In this document: positions 35,334 to 43,566 of the stretch, in pieces
Position numbering within the stretch: the first letter of the stretch is position 1
Layout of the letters: each line of letters begins with the position of its first letter
Origin: Spartobacteria bacterium
Lineage (GTDB): Bacteria; Verrucomicrobiota; Verrucomicrobiia; Chthoniobacterales; UBA10450
NCBI GenBank assembly: GCA_003167365.1
Contig: PMTM01000009.1
Coordinates: forward strand, 144,193-208,192
Reading direction: 5' to 3'
DNA: 64,000 nucleotides
Notes under the pieces: generated by a model
Told to the model about the DNA's origin: nothing
What the model saw: only the letters and a program-made list of their open reading frames with translations
Databases searched by the model: none
Made by a program: the position numbers and the translations under genes

Positions 35334-36524
35334 ATGTTTCAACTTCTCGCACATGATCGATCATCGAAAGCGCGGCGCGGCCGACTAACGACCGCGCACG
35401 GCGTGATCGATACGCCGACATTCATGCCGGTGGGAACGCAAGGCAGCGTAAAAGCAATGAGTCCACGCGAATTGCGCGAAGTGAATGCGCAAATCATTCT
35501 CGGAAACACTTATCATTTGTTCGTTCGACCCGGTCTCGATGTGATCAAATATTTCGGCGGACTGCATAAGTTCATGAACTGGGATGGACCAATCCTAACC
35601 GATAGCGGCGGCTACCAAATTTTTTCGCTGGCAAAGTTGCGCAAGATCACAGAAGAAGGCGTGCATTTCCAAAATCATGTTGATGGAACGCCGGCGTTCA
35701 TCAGTCCGGAGATCGCGATGGAAATTCAGGCGACGCTCGGCAGCGACATCGCGATGACGCTCGATGAATGCCCGCCCTATCCGTGCGAGCGCGATTACGC
35801 CGCGCGCAGTTCGGAAATGACAACGCGTTGGGCGAGAAGATGCAAAGAAGCAGCGGGCCGCGGGAAAGCAGAAAACGCTCAACGCCCAATAGAAGAGTCT
35901 GCTTCTCTCAACTCTCAACCCTCAACCCTCAACACTCTGATTTTCGGCATTATCCAGGGTGCGACGTTCGAAGATCTGCGCAAGGCGAGCGCGCAAGCGA
36001 TTGTCGATCTTGATTTCGACGGTTATGCCGTCGGCGGCGTGAGCGTGGGCGAACCGGAAGAAGAAATGATGCGCGCAGTGGAATCGAGCGAGCCGTTCCT
36101 GCCGAAGGACAAACCGCGTTACGCCATGGGGCTCGGCACGCCGCCGCAATTATTAGAGATGATCGCGCGCGGAATGGACATGTTCGATTGCGTGTTGCCG
36201 ACGCGACTCGCGCGCAACGGCACCGCGTTTACCTCGACCGGCACGATCAACCTAAAGAACGCCGAGTTCGCGCTCGATAAGCGCCCCATCGAAGAAGGCT
36301 GCGCCTGCTCCACCTGCCACGAGTTCGCGCGCGGTTACATCCGTCACCTGGTGAAGTCCGAAGAGATTCTCGGGTTGCGCTTGATCTCGCTGCACAACCT
36401 CCATTTCTATCTCGATCTTATGCGGCAAGCGCGCGCCGCAATCGAAAATGAAAGCTTCGATGAATTCCGAAAAGGATTCGTAGGAGACTACAAGACGCGC
36501 GATATTGATCTTACAATCAAATAG
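35334..36524 (+). CDS. tgt: Queuine tRNA-ribosyltransferase with repeat-derived insertion
   Basis: Tgt exchanges guanine-34 of GUN-anticodon tRNAs for preQ1. The ATG at 35334 gives MFQLLAHDRSSKARRGRL; the 28 codons upstream in the same frame are a translated intergenic repeat. It has TPTFMPVGTQGSVKAMSPRE, the Asp nucleophile region (FDCVLPTRLARNG) and the zinc ligands CACSTCH with a later His. Between RWARRCKEA and LIFGIIQGA about 20 residues are inserted compared with E. coli Tgt (QRPIEESASLNSQPSTLNT). Their DNA is a CTCAACCCTCAACCCTCAAC-type repeat. queF and queC for preQ1 are at 51.5-52.7 kb. Confidence 0.95.
   Translation: MFQLLAHDRSSKARRGRLTTAHGVIDTPTFMPVGTQGSVKAMSPRELREVNAQIILGNTYHLFVRPGLDVIKYFGGLHKFMNWDGPILTDSGGYQIFSLAKLRKITEEGVHFQNHVDGTPAFISPEIAMEIQATLGSDIAMTLDECPPYPCERDYAARSSEMTTRWARRCKEAAGRGKAENAQRPIEESASLNSQPSTLNTLIFGIIQGATFEDLRKASAQAIVDLDFDGYAVGGVSVGEPEEEMMRAVESSEPFLPKDKPRYAMGLGTPPQLLEMIARGMDMFDCVLPTRLARNGTAFTSTGTINLKNAEFALDKRPIEEGCACSTCHEFARGYIRHLVKSEEILGLRLISLHNLHFYLDLMRQARAAIENESFDEFRKGFVGDYKTRDIDLTIK
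35863..35937. repeat. CTCAAC-type repeat inserted in frame within tgt
   Basis: The segment begins GGGAAAGCAGAAAACGCTCAA and ends with three tandem CTCAACCCTCAAC-like units. The complementary GTTGAGAGTTGAG with GGAAAAC-type flanks occurs in spacers at 17731 and 37524-37575. Its length keeps the tgt frame open. Confidence 0.75.
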
Positions 36525-36627
36525 CTATAGCCACCACGCTTTGCGCGGTCCTAATTTATCCTCCTGCCTTCAACCTTTCAAAGGAGATGCGAAGTAGAGT
36601 TTGAGCCCCGGCGAAAAAAATTCCGAT
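36525..36627. other. Short spacer after tgt
   Basis: No gene was seen. A run of A residues with CCGGCG just upstream (36607-36620) follows the 3' end of the small minus-strand ORF and might serve as a weak terminator, but no strong stem was found. Confidence 0.3.
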
Positions 36628-36729
36628 TTATCGTTTCATCAGGAACACGTCCGGAGCTGCGAGACCGAGGATTCCCTGCACAACCAAGAGCACACCGATG
36701 AGCAGAGCCAGGATGCGTAATGTGCGCAT
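36628..36729 (-). CDS. Possible 33-residue hydrophobic peptide or truncated membrane protein
   Basis: An ATG (36729-36727) opens a 33-residue frame: MRTLRILALLIGVLLVVQGI then LGLAAPDVFLMKR, stop TAA 36628-36630. One membrane segment occupies most of it. The text resembles the first helix of longer DUF-type membrane proteins, so this may be a remnant. No strong ribosome-binding site was found. Confidence 0.4.
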   Translation of the reverse strand: MRTLRILALLIGVLLVVQGILGLAAPDVFLMKR

Positions 36730-36780
36730 TGGAGTCTAACGAGATGGTTGCCGTAACTTCATATCATGGGCAAGAGCGCG

Positions 36781-36951
36781 CTATTTTTGGCAGTCCGGAT
36801 CCGTCGACTTGGGGCGGATCACTACCAGAGAGCAAACAGCCAATGCCGGTAAAATAATACTGGATAAGACAGCAGGTGCATGGACCAGCGCCGACGCGAT
36901 TATCGCAGCGGCCCAAAGAATGGCATTTCCGATGAAATATTTATTGTTCAT
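36781..36951 (-). CDS. Small membrane protein, 56 residues
   Basis: An ATG (36951-36949) opens a frame with two hydrophobic segments, GNAILWAAAIIASALV and VLSSIILPALAVCSLVVI, separated by a short turn (HAPA), and a polar tail to the TAG at 36781-36783. The composition is that of a genuine two-helix membrane protein. No family was recognised and no clear Shine-Dalgarno was seen. It lies 51 bases upstream of the 33-residue peptide on the same strand. Confidence 0.5.
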   Translation of the reverse strand: MNNKYFIGNAILWAAAIIASALVHAPAVLSSIILPALAVCSLVVIRPKSTDPDCQK

Positions 36952-37198
36952 AAGGTTATTCTAGATTCTGCTTCCTGACATCTAACGATAAATAGACCGC
37001 AATTTGCAGTCTATTTTGGGAGCAAAGAGCGGGGGCACGGGATGAAGTCTTGCGAAATTTTTCGCCGCCGACAAGGATTGCCGCGGCGACACGCGCGCTC
37101 GGCATTTATTCCAGCTGGTTCGCTTGAGGCCGCGTTTGTCGATTAAAGAATTGCAGTGAACGCTTTCGCGTTTAAGGTGCGCTCCGCTTCATTTCTGC
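36952..37198. other. Spacer upstream of yajC
   Basis: No gene was recognised. It must hold the promoter of yajC-secDF and possibly that of the minus-strand small membrane protein. TTGTCGATTAAAG at 37137 resembles, but does not match, the repeated 10-mer. Confidence 0.35.
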
Positions 37199-37525
37199 AT
37201 GATCCTTTTATTTTTAGCTCTAGCGCAAACGACAGCTCCGGCGACGCCAGGAGTGGGCGGCGGCTTAGGCGGCTTCATTGTCCCGATGACATTGATGCTG
37301 GTGATCATGTACTTCCTCATGATCCGCCCGCAGCGAAAACGGGCAGCGGATCAGGAGCGCTTGATCGCTTCGATGAAGACAGGCGACAAGGTGGTAACAA
37401 ACGCGGGGATTCATGGACTGATTTCGAACGTGAAAGACACGACCGTGATCGTGAAGGTGGCTGACAACGTAAAGATCGAGATGGAGAAGTCGGCCGTCGC
37501 GACGGTGATCAAAGCAGATTCCTAG
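37199..37525 (+). CDS. yajC: Preprotein translocase accessory subunit YajC
   Basis: YajC associates with SecDF. The 108-residue protein has one membrane segment followed by the family signature (MTLMLVIMYFLMIRPQRKRAADQERLIASMKTGDKVVTNAGIHGLISNV). The Ala/Gly-rich N terminus is longer than in E. coli. It is co-directional with secDF, with a 55-base repeat-containing spacer. Confidence 0.94.
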   Translation: MILLFLALAQTTAPATPGVGGGLGGFIVPMTLMLVIMYFLMIRPQRKRAADQERLIASMKTGDKVVTNAGIHGLISNVKDTTVIVKVADNVKIEMEKSAVATVIKADS

Positions 37526-37575
37526 TTGAGAGTTGAGAAATGACTTTCCGGTTTCCGCTTTCAGTTTTCCGCTTT
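37524..37575. repeat. GTTGAGAGTTGAG-type repeat between yajC and secDF
   Basis: The spacer reads AGTTGAGAGTTGAGAAATG followed by purine/pyrimidine blocks TTTCCGGTTTCCGC and TTTTCCGCTTTTCC. The same pairing of GTTGAGA units with GGAAA(A)GCGGAAAAC units, in the other orientation, is found within tgt. It is a mobile or expanding intergenic repeat by appearance; its mechanism is unknown. Confidence 0.7.
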
Positions 37576-37580
37576 TCCTC

Positions 37581-39923
37581 ATGACTCCCGCGCTCACGTT
37601 TTTCATCGGCCTCGGCTTGCTCGTTCTTTTCGGCTGGTATTTCGCCACCGATCAGGGCGTACGAAAACGCTCGCTGGCGACGACGCTGATGGTGCTGCTG
37701 GTCGCTTTCAGTTTCGCGGAAATTTGGCCCCCGGAGAAAAAGATCGCGCTCGGCTTGGATATTCAAGGCGGCACTTCATTCCTGATTCGCCTTGTAGGCG
37801 GAGACAAAGAGATCAGCAAGGCGATGCTCGACCAGGCGGTGGAAGTGATCCGCAAGCGGGTTGATTATTTCGGCGGCGGCGAACCGGTCATCACTCCGGT
37901 GGGCGAGGATCGCATCCTGGTACAAATTCCCGGGCTCGATCCGGCTAAGATTCAAGAAGCGCGCGAGCAACTGTCGCGTGTGGCCAAATTGGAATTTCGG
38001 CTGGTCTATGCCGATGGCGGCGAGCGGCTGGACAAGATCGACAAAGGCCAGGAAGTGATTCCGCCGGATTATCGGATCGAGGTTTACAAACCGCACGCCG
38101 AGCCGAATCAAAAGCCGCGGGAGGAACGCTTGTTGGTGAAAAAGAAAGCGGACCTGGGCGGCAATCGCGTTTCCGAATCACACGCTTACTACGGGAACGA
38201 AGGTTGGGCCGTGCAATTGAAGTTCGATAGCGAAGGGGCCACCCAATTCGGCAAAATCACGGAAGCGCACGTCAATCACCGTTTCGCCATCGTCCTCGAT
38301 GGGACCATCCAATCGGCGCCAGTCATCAAGACTGCAATTTACGGTGGCGACGCCGTTATCTCGGGCCGATTCACCGAGCAGGAAGCGCGCGGATTGGCCA
38401 GCGTGCTCGAAAACCCCTTGCAAACGCCGGTGGCGATCGAGGAGGAGCGCAGTGTTTCGCCGACGCTCGGAATGGATTCGATCCGCGCCAGCGTCAACGC
38501 CGGCTTGGTCGGCCTCGCGATCACGCTCCTGTGCGTGGTCGTTTATTATAGACTCGCCGGCCTGATCGCGGGTCTCGCGCTCATCATCAATCTCGTTCTG
38601 TTGATGGGAGCGCTCACGATGTTCCGTTTTGTTCTGACGCTGCCGGGAATCGCGGGCATCATCCTGACGATCGGTCTCTCGGTGGACGCGAGTGTGCTGA
38701 TCTACGAACGGTTGCGCGAGGAATTGGCGCTGGGCAAGACGCTCAAGGTCGCGGTGCAAACGGCCTATGAAAAGGCTTTCAGTTCGATCTTCGACGCCAA
38801 CGTGACGACGCTGATCACGGCGGCCATTTTATTCTGGAAGGCGAGCGGGCCAATCAAGGGGTTCGCGATTTCGCTTACCCTCGGCATCCTGGCCTCGCTA
38901 TTCACGGCGCTCATCGTCGGTCGGAATGCCTTCAATTGGTTGGTCGATAGCGGGCGGCTCAAGCAAATCAAGATGCTGCATTTGATCTCCTCCAAGAACA
39001 TCAACTTTCTCGGCAAAGGTTTTCTCGCTTGCATGCTTTCACTCGCGCTCCTAATCGCCGGGGGAACCGCGTTCTACATTCGAGGCGACAAGAATTTCGG
39101 CGTCGATTTCCGCGGCGGCGATTTGGTTACCTTAAGCACGGTGCACGACGTCCCGATCCATCAGGTTCGCGAGACACTCAAACCGCTCAACTTGGAAGAC
39201 GCGTTGATCCAGCAATCGCAACAAGGGGGCAAGAATTACATCACCATTCGCTCCGCTCTCAATACGAGCGAAAAGATCGAAAAACAGGTCATACAATCCC
39301 TGCCGACTGAGGGCTTCAAAGTCGAACGCTCGGAGCGTGTCGGCGCGCTCGTCGGCGGCGAGTTGGCCAAAAACTCGCTGATCGCGCTCGGCCTCGGCAT
39401 TTTGGGAATTCTGATCTTCGTCACCATGCGCTTCGAGCTCTCCTTCGCGGTTGGCGCGATCGTCGCGCTTTTGCACGATGTGCTCATCACGGTCGGCGTC
39501 TTTTCGTTGTTGGGCCGCGAATTGACCCTGACCATGGTCGGCGCCGTGCTGACGATCGCCGGTTATTCGATTAACGACACCATCGTCGTTTACGACCGGA
39601 TTCGTGAAGGATTGGGCAGCGGGCGGCGTGGCTCGATCGAGCAAATCATGAACGAGAGCATCAACCAAACGCTGAGCCGCACGATCTTGACCAGCACGGT
39701 TACGCTCATTCCGATCTTGTGTTTATTTTTCTTCGGGGGCGCGGTCCTGCGCGATTTCTCGCTCGCCATCATTATCGGCGTAGCCGTGGGGACCTATTCA
39801 TCAATTTTCATTGCCTCACCTATCGTGCTTTGGTGGACGCGAGCTCGCGGAGGCGGCACCTCCTCCCTGCGCAAAGAAGTCATCCAAACCAAGAGCGCGA
39901 CCGGCCCGTCGGTAGCCTCTTAA
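37581..39923 (+). CDS. secDF: SecDF fusion protein, 780 residues
   Basis: SecD and SecF are fused, as in Bacillus and several other phyla. They use the proton gradient to complete protein export. The SecD half has LGLDIQGGTSFLIRLVG, a periplasmic P1 domain, and GIAGIILTIGLSVDASVLIYERLREEL. The SecF half starts near residue 470 with FGVDFRGGDLVTLS and has YSINDTIVVYDRIRE. Twelve membrane segments are expected. The ATG at 37581 is preferred, since the longer frame from 37533 translates the repeat. The 10-mer at 38034 encodes DKIDKGQ. Confidence 0.95.
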   Translation: MTPALTFFIGLGLLVLFGWYFATDQGVRKRSLATTLMVLLVAFSFAEIWPPEKKIALGLDIQGGTSFLIRLVGGDKEISKAMLDQAVEVIRKRVDYFGGGEPVITPVGEDRILVQIPGLDPAKIQEAREQLSRVAKLEFRLVYADGGERLDKIDKGQEVIPPDYRIEVYKPHAEPNQKPREERLLVKKKADLGGNRVSESHAYYGNEGWAVQLKFDSEGATQFGKITEAHVNHRFAIVLDGTIQSAPVIKTAIYGGDAVISGRFTEQEARGLASVLENPLQTPVAIEEERSVSPTLGMDSIRASVNAGLVGLAITLLCVVVYYRLAGLIAGLALIINLVLLMGALTMFRFVLTLPGIAGIILTIGLSVDASVLIYERLREELALGKTLKVAVQTAYEKAFSSIFDANVTTLITAAILFWKASGPIKGFAISLTLGILASLFTALIVGRNAFNWLVDSGRLKQIKMLHLISSKNINFLGKGFLACMLSLALLIAGGTAFYIRGDKNFGVDFRGGDLVTLSTVHDVPIHQVRETLKPLNLEDALIQQSQQGGKNYITIRSALNTSEKIEKQVIQSLPTEGFKVERSERVGALVGGELAKNSLIALGLGILGILIFVTMRFELSFAVGAIVALLHDVLITVGVFSLLGRELTLTMVGAVLTIAGYSINDTIVVYDRIREGLGSGRRGSIEQIMNESINQTLSRTILTSTVTLIPILCLFFFGGAVLRDFSLAIIIGVAVGTYSSIFIASPIVLWWTRARGGGTSSLRKEVIQTKSATGPSVAS

Positions 39924-40023
39924 AAGGAAAGTTATTCACCAAAGTTGACGGAGCCCTTTTGGCACGTAAACTCCGCCTCGCCGGTCGATTCCGGCTAGTT
40001 TCCAATCCAGGAGTTGATCATAG

Positions 40024-40218
40024 ATGCCAGAAGTTATCGTTCGTAAAGGTGAACCCGTAGACCGGGCCTTGAAACGGCTTAAGAACAAGCTGGATGCCGA
40101 AGGCATTCTCGAGGAAGTCCGCCGCCTGCGCGCATTTGAGACGCCGAATCAAAAGACTCGCCGCAAAGCAAAAGCGAACGCAAAGCGGGGCCGAACAAAG
40201 TTCCGATTTACTCCGTAA
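40024..40218 (+). CDS. rpsU: Ribosomal protein S21
   Basis: S21 assists base-pairing between mRNA and 16S rRNA. The 64-residue protein reads MPEVIVRKGEPVDRALKRLK, with the basic tail KTRRKAKANAKRGRTKFR. AGGAG lies 11 bases before the ATG. It is downstream of secDF by 100 bases and ends at a hairpin that carries a copy of the uptake-like repeat. Confidence 0.95.
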   Translation: MPEVIVRKGEPVDRALKRLKNKLDAEGILEEVRRLRAFETPNQKTRRKAKANAKRGRTKFRFTP

Positions 40219-40226
40219 CCAGCTCC

Positions 40227-40244
40227 GTTAGATCGACATCTAAC
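40227..40244. terminator. Terminator-like hairpin with the uptake-like 10-mer in its centre
   Basis: GTTAGAT-cgac-ATCTAAC forms a perfect 7-bp stem with a 4-base loop between the convergent ends of rpsU and the SUMF1 gene. The centre reads AGATCGACA, matching 9 of 10 bases of the window-wide element. An outer CCAG/CTGG pair could extend the stem. There is no long U-run. In Neisseria, uptake sequences commonly form intergenic terminators, which makes this placement informative. Confidence 0.65.
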
Positions 40245-40271
40245 TCTGGCGCGAATCAGACGCCCCGTGCT

Positions 40272-41873
40272 TTATTCGCACTCGCAGACGATTCGGAACC
40301 CGAGGTCGTTGCAGGAATAGCTTGGAACGTTCGATCCGCGTGCTGTCGCTCTCAAACTGTTGAAGCGCGACTTCCAGCTTCCGCCACGATAAACGCGCTT
40401 CGCGCCCGAGGTCGGCCCCCGCGGGTTCACCTTGTGCGTCCCGCGGTAGGATTCGAAATAATCGAGACACCATTCCCAGACGTTGCCTGCCATGTCCTCC
40501 ATCCCGAAGGGACCGGCACCAAGCGGGAACGCGCCCACCGGCGAGCTTTCTGGGTAACCGTCGTCGATCTCGCGATCGCTCCAGGCAAAAACGGTGTTCT
40601 TGTCGGCAAAGTTCGCCAGGTCGCCCCGTCCCGCGTAATTGCCCCACGGATACTTTCGGCCGTCCGGCCCGCGAGCGGCGAATTCCCATTCTGCCTCCGT
40701 CGGCAACCGGTATTTCTTCCGTTCTCGACTGCCAAGCCATTCACAAAACTTCATCGCCTCAAGGCAGCTCACGTATACGACGGGGTGGAGATCGCCGGCG
40801 CCGGGCATACGCTTGCGCTTGTGAGCGGCATCAAATTGTTCGTACTCCCGATTCGTAACTGGATACCGCGAAAGATAATAACGGCTCAGAGTTACTTTTG
40901 TAAGGGGCCGCTCGTTCGGCGCGGCATCCACGTCTTCACAGCCGATAACGAATTCACTCGACGGCACGAAGAGCATCTGTTCGCCAAGCGAGTTTTCGAA
41001 GTTTACGAAGCGCAAGCGTTCCGACACGGCGTTGATCTCGATCGCCGGCTCAACCGGTTTACGCTGCTCAGCCGCTTGGGCCGAGGCGGGCTTCGGAACC
41101 TCGATGCGCGGCGCTTGTGGAGTCGCCATCGATTTTTCATCGGCTTCCTCGAAGTAAAGATCGACAAGGTCCTCCGCCTCATCCGCCGCAAGGCCGAGAT
41201 TTTCGGCCATATTGATGAATGCATCGCGTTGATCGTCACTCATGGAAATGCTGTCCAACGCGCTCAAGCGCAGCATGCGTAGAAATTCGTCCTGAGGATT
41301 TCCAGAGCCCGCGAGTTGCGATCCCTGGCCGGCCATGGGTGCCGGCGGCACGATCGTTTCCACTCGCTGGATACCGCTATCTTTCAATTCGGCCTCGACG
41401 AGCGACTCGATTTGTTCCTTGGTCAGTCCCTGTTCTGCGCCAAACCGGAAAAGATTCTCTTCCTCGTCCTCAGTCAGAACGCCATTGGCCGTTGCGAAAT
41501 TCAAATACTTTTGAAACTCGGTAGTGGCCTCCTCGCGGTCTTGCGTGGCCAGTTCCTGATCCATCACGCGTCGTCGCACCGGATCGAGAAGCTCCACGCG
41601 GGCCTCAGTCAGAAATCGCGACGATTCATCGAGCCCGGATCGAAGTAACTGGGCCAACGGGTTGCTCGGCTGGTTCTTCAGCGGCAATTTTTTCTGCCAC
41701 CAGCGCAACAGTTCCCGGCAATGCTCTTCGATGACTTCGTTGCTCGGGTTCGCGTGCGGATCGAGACAGAGCCGTTCGTAAAAATTGGAAGACTTGTAAT
41801 TGTTCCAACCTTCCCACTTTCGCGGATCGTCAGGGAGCGGAAGTGGAAAACTAATGTCGCATTTAGAGTTCAC
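40272..41873 (-). CDS. SUMF1/FGE-like protein with degenerate J-like N-terminal domain, 533 residues
   Basis: Three parts are seen. Residues about 25-110 (NFYERLCLDPHANPSNEVIEEHCRELLRWW, later FLTEARVELLDPVRRRVMDQ) follow the pattern of a J-domain, but the HPD tripeptide is absent. Residues about 118-165 and 197-248 are two similar helical repeats (GVLTEDEEENLFRFGAEQGL and SISMSDDQRDAFINMAENLGL). From about 285 a SUMF1 domain runs to the end (PVTNREYEQF, LPTEAEWEFAARG, YPWGN, GNVWEWCLDYF, RVYRGGSW, LGFRI). The two Cys that make FGE an oxidase are missing from GGSWKSRFNSLRATAR, so formylglycine formation is unlikely. The start overlaps the Hsp70 stop (ATGA), so it is probably a partner of that chaperone. 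Confidence 0.85.
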   Translation of the reverse strand: MNSKCDISFPLPLPDDPRKWEGWNNYKSSNFYERLCLDPHANPSNEVIEEHCRELLRWWQKKLPLKNQPSNPLAQLLRSGLDESSRFLTEARVELLDPVRRRVMDQELATQDREEATTEFQKYLNFATANGVLTEDEEENLFRFGAEQGLTKEQIESLVEAELKDSGIQRVETIVPPAPMAGQGSQLAGSGNPQDEFLRMLRLSALDSISMSDDQRDAFINMAENLGLAADEAEDLVDLYFEEADEKSMATPQAPRIEVPKPASAQAAEQRKPVEPAIEINAVSERLRFVNFENSLGEQMLFVPSSEFVIGCEDVDAAPNERPLTKVTLSRYYLSRYPVTNREYEQFDAAHKRKRMPGAGDLHPVVYVSCLEAMKFCEWLGSRERKKYRLPTEAEWEFAARGPDGRKYPWGNYAGRGDLANFADKNTVFAWSDREIDDGYPESSPVGAFPLGAGPFGMEDMAGNVWEWCLDYFESYRGTHKVNPRGPTSGAKRVYRGGSWKSRFNSLRATARGSNVPSYSCNDLGFRIVCECE

Positions 41874-43432
41874 GCGACCGTCAAATCGCTCAGGCCGGAC
41901 ATGGCCGCGTCGATTTCTTCAGGGGCCAGGCCGGTGTTCCTGCCGATGGAAACCTTCGAGCGATTGCCGCACGCCTCCACCGCCACCTCTAGCACTTGGT
42001 TGGCGTTGTATTCGTAGGTCAATTCGACCGGTGAACCTTTAGGCAGGAAGGGCGGCAGTTTGACGTCGCAAATCCCGAGCGGCGTACACTCCGCCGGCAG
42101 GGAACTTTCACCCTCGACAATTTTTACCACGGCGTGCTGCATGTTTGCGCTGGCCGTTCCGAAGGAGTTTTTCGCCAGCGCCGGAATCGACGTCATTTTC
42201 CGGATCATCGGAAAAACGTATTCCTGAAGCTGCTTTTCATCCCACAGAACCACGCCCAGGGTGTGCGAAGTGATGTCTATGACTTGAATCAAGCCGCCTT
42301 CGCGAGAGGAAAATTGCTGCCGTGTATCATCGCCGAGGACCTTTTCGCCGGTCACAGTCTCTTCACGCAACATTGACAGGATCGCCTGAATAGCGGCGCC
42401 CAGCGCTACCGCTTCATCAGGGTTCACAGTGTCGATGATCGGCGAAGGCGTCAGATCTAAAATCAACGCCTGCACCATCGGCATGCGCGACATTCCACCG
42501 ACCAGGAGAACCTTGTCGATCTTGTCCCACTTCATCTTCGCTTCCTGCATGACCATCTCGCAGATTGTCTTGCATTTCTCGACCAGGTGCCGGGTGCTCT
42601 TTTCGAATTCCTCGCGAGTCAGCTCGATCTTGACGCTCTTGCCATTGTGATGGTGGACAATCGCGGTGCGTTTACGGCTCGAAAGCTGGATCTTGGCCGC
42701 AAGCGCCCGGCTCTGCAGGTCCTGATAACTCTGCAAATCGAGCAGCGGATTTTCGCCATGCTGCTTATCGAACTCCTGCGCCACCTTGTTTACAATGACG
42801 TCGTCCCAATCTTTTCCGCCAAGCCGATGATCTCCGTTGGTCGCGATCATCTCGATCGTATGCTCGTGAATGCGCATGATGGTCACGTCGAACGTGCCAC
42901 CACCTAAATCGAAGACGAAAACCGTCTGGTCTTCGTCGAGTTTATCCAGGCCATAAGCCAAAGCCGCGGCCGTAGGTTCGTTGATAATCTGGAGAACGTT
43001 CAGGCCGGCGAGCTGGCCCGCGGTAATCGTCGCGGTGCGCTCAGCATCGTTGAAATAAGCGGGCACGGTAATGACAGCGTCCGTGATCGGTTCGCCAAGA
43101 TATTTTTCCGCGTCCGCTTTTAGCTTCTTGATAATGAGCGCCGAAAGCTCTTCCGCTGAATAAATCTTCCCCCCGAACTCGCGATGAAATTGTTCCTTCG
43201 ACTTCCCCACCTCGCGCTTCACGAAATCGACGATTTTTTCGGGTTCGGCCACGGAGTTGTTTTTCGCAACCGAGCCGACCACCACATTCGTGCCGTCGAA
43301 AAGAATCACCGAAGGCGTGATCCGCTCACTTTCGGCGTTCGGGATCATTTGTGGCTTCCCGTACGGATCGATGTGTGCCGCGGCCGAGAATGTCGTGCCC
43401 AAGTCGAGGCCTACTGCTTTGCGTGTTGCCAT
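41870..43432 (-). CDS. Short Hsp70 (DnaK-like) lacking the C-terminal lid, 520 residues
   Basis: The ATP-binding domain is complete: AVGLDLGTTFSA, ITVPAYFNDAERTAT, NEPTAAALAYGLD, VFDLGGGTFDVTI, VLLVGGMSRMPMV. The beta substrate-binding part follows (DITSHTLGVVLWD, IPALAKNSFGTA, GICDVKLPPFLPKGSPVELTYEYNANQVLEV). The protein ends soon after, without the roughly 100-residue helical lid and the EEVD-like tail of DnaK (about 630 residues). It is therefore a specialised Hsp70, not the housekeeping DnaK. The ATG at 43432 is preferred to the longer frame. It lies between a GrpE-like gene and the SUMF1/J-like gene in one operon. No CIRCE heat-shock operator was seen. Confidence 0.9.
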   Translation of the reverse strand: MATRKAVGLDLGTTFSAAAHIDPYGKPQMIPNAESERITPSVILFDGTNVVVGSVAKNNSVAEPEKIVDFVKREVGKSKEQFHREFGGKIYSAEELSALIIKKLKADAEKYLGEPITDAVITVPAYFNDAERTATITAGQLAGLNVLQIINEPTAAALAYGLDKLDEDQTVFVFDLGGGTFDVTIMRIHEHTIEMIATNGDHRLGGKDWDDVIVNKVAQEFDKQHGENPLLDLQSYQDLQSRALAAKIQLSSRKRTAIVHHHNGKSVKIELTREEFEKSTRHLVEKCKTICEMVMQEAKMKWDKIDKVLLVGGMSRMPMVQALILDLTPSPIIDTVNPDEAVALGAAIQAILSMLREETVTGEKVLGDDTRQQFSSREGGLIQVIDITSHTLGVVLWDEKQLQEYVFPMIRKMTSIPALAKNSFGTASANMQHAVVKIVEGESSLPAECTPLGICDVKLPPFLPKGSPVELTYEYNANQVLEVAVEACGNRSKVSIGRNTGLAPEEIDAAMSGLSDLTVA

Positions 43433-43566
43433 AGTGGAGAATTCAGAGCGTTCATTGGTATTGCGCTTCTCTTTTAGTCGCAATTTCTATGCCGAACGAA
43501 GAGATGATTTTCAGCGAGCTCGAGCCGCGGAAAATTGGCTGGGATCGATAATTCGCCGCAACGGTC

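Noticed and set aside
40434-41282. Plus-strand ORF opposite the SUMF1 gene
   Set aside because: No family features; the other strand has SUMF1 landmarks and operon overlaps.
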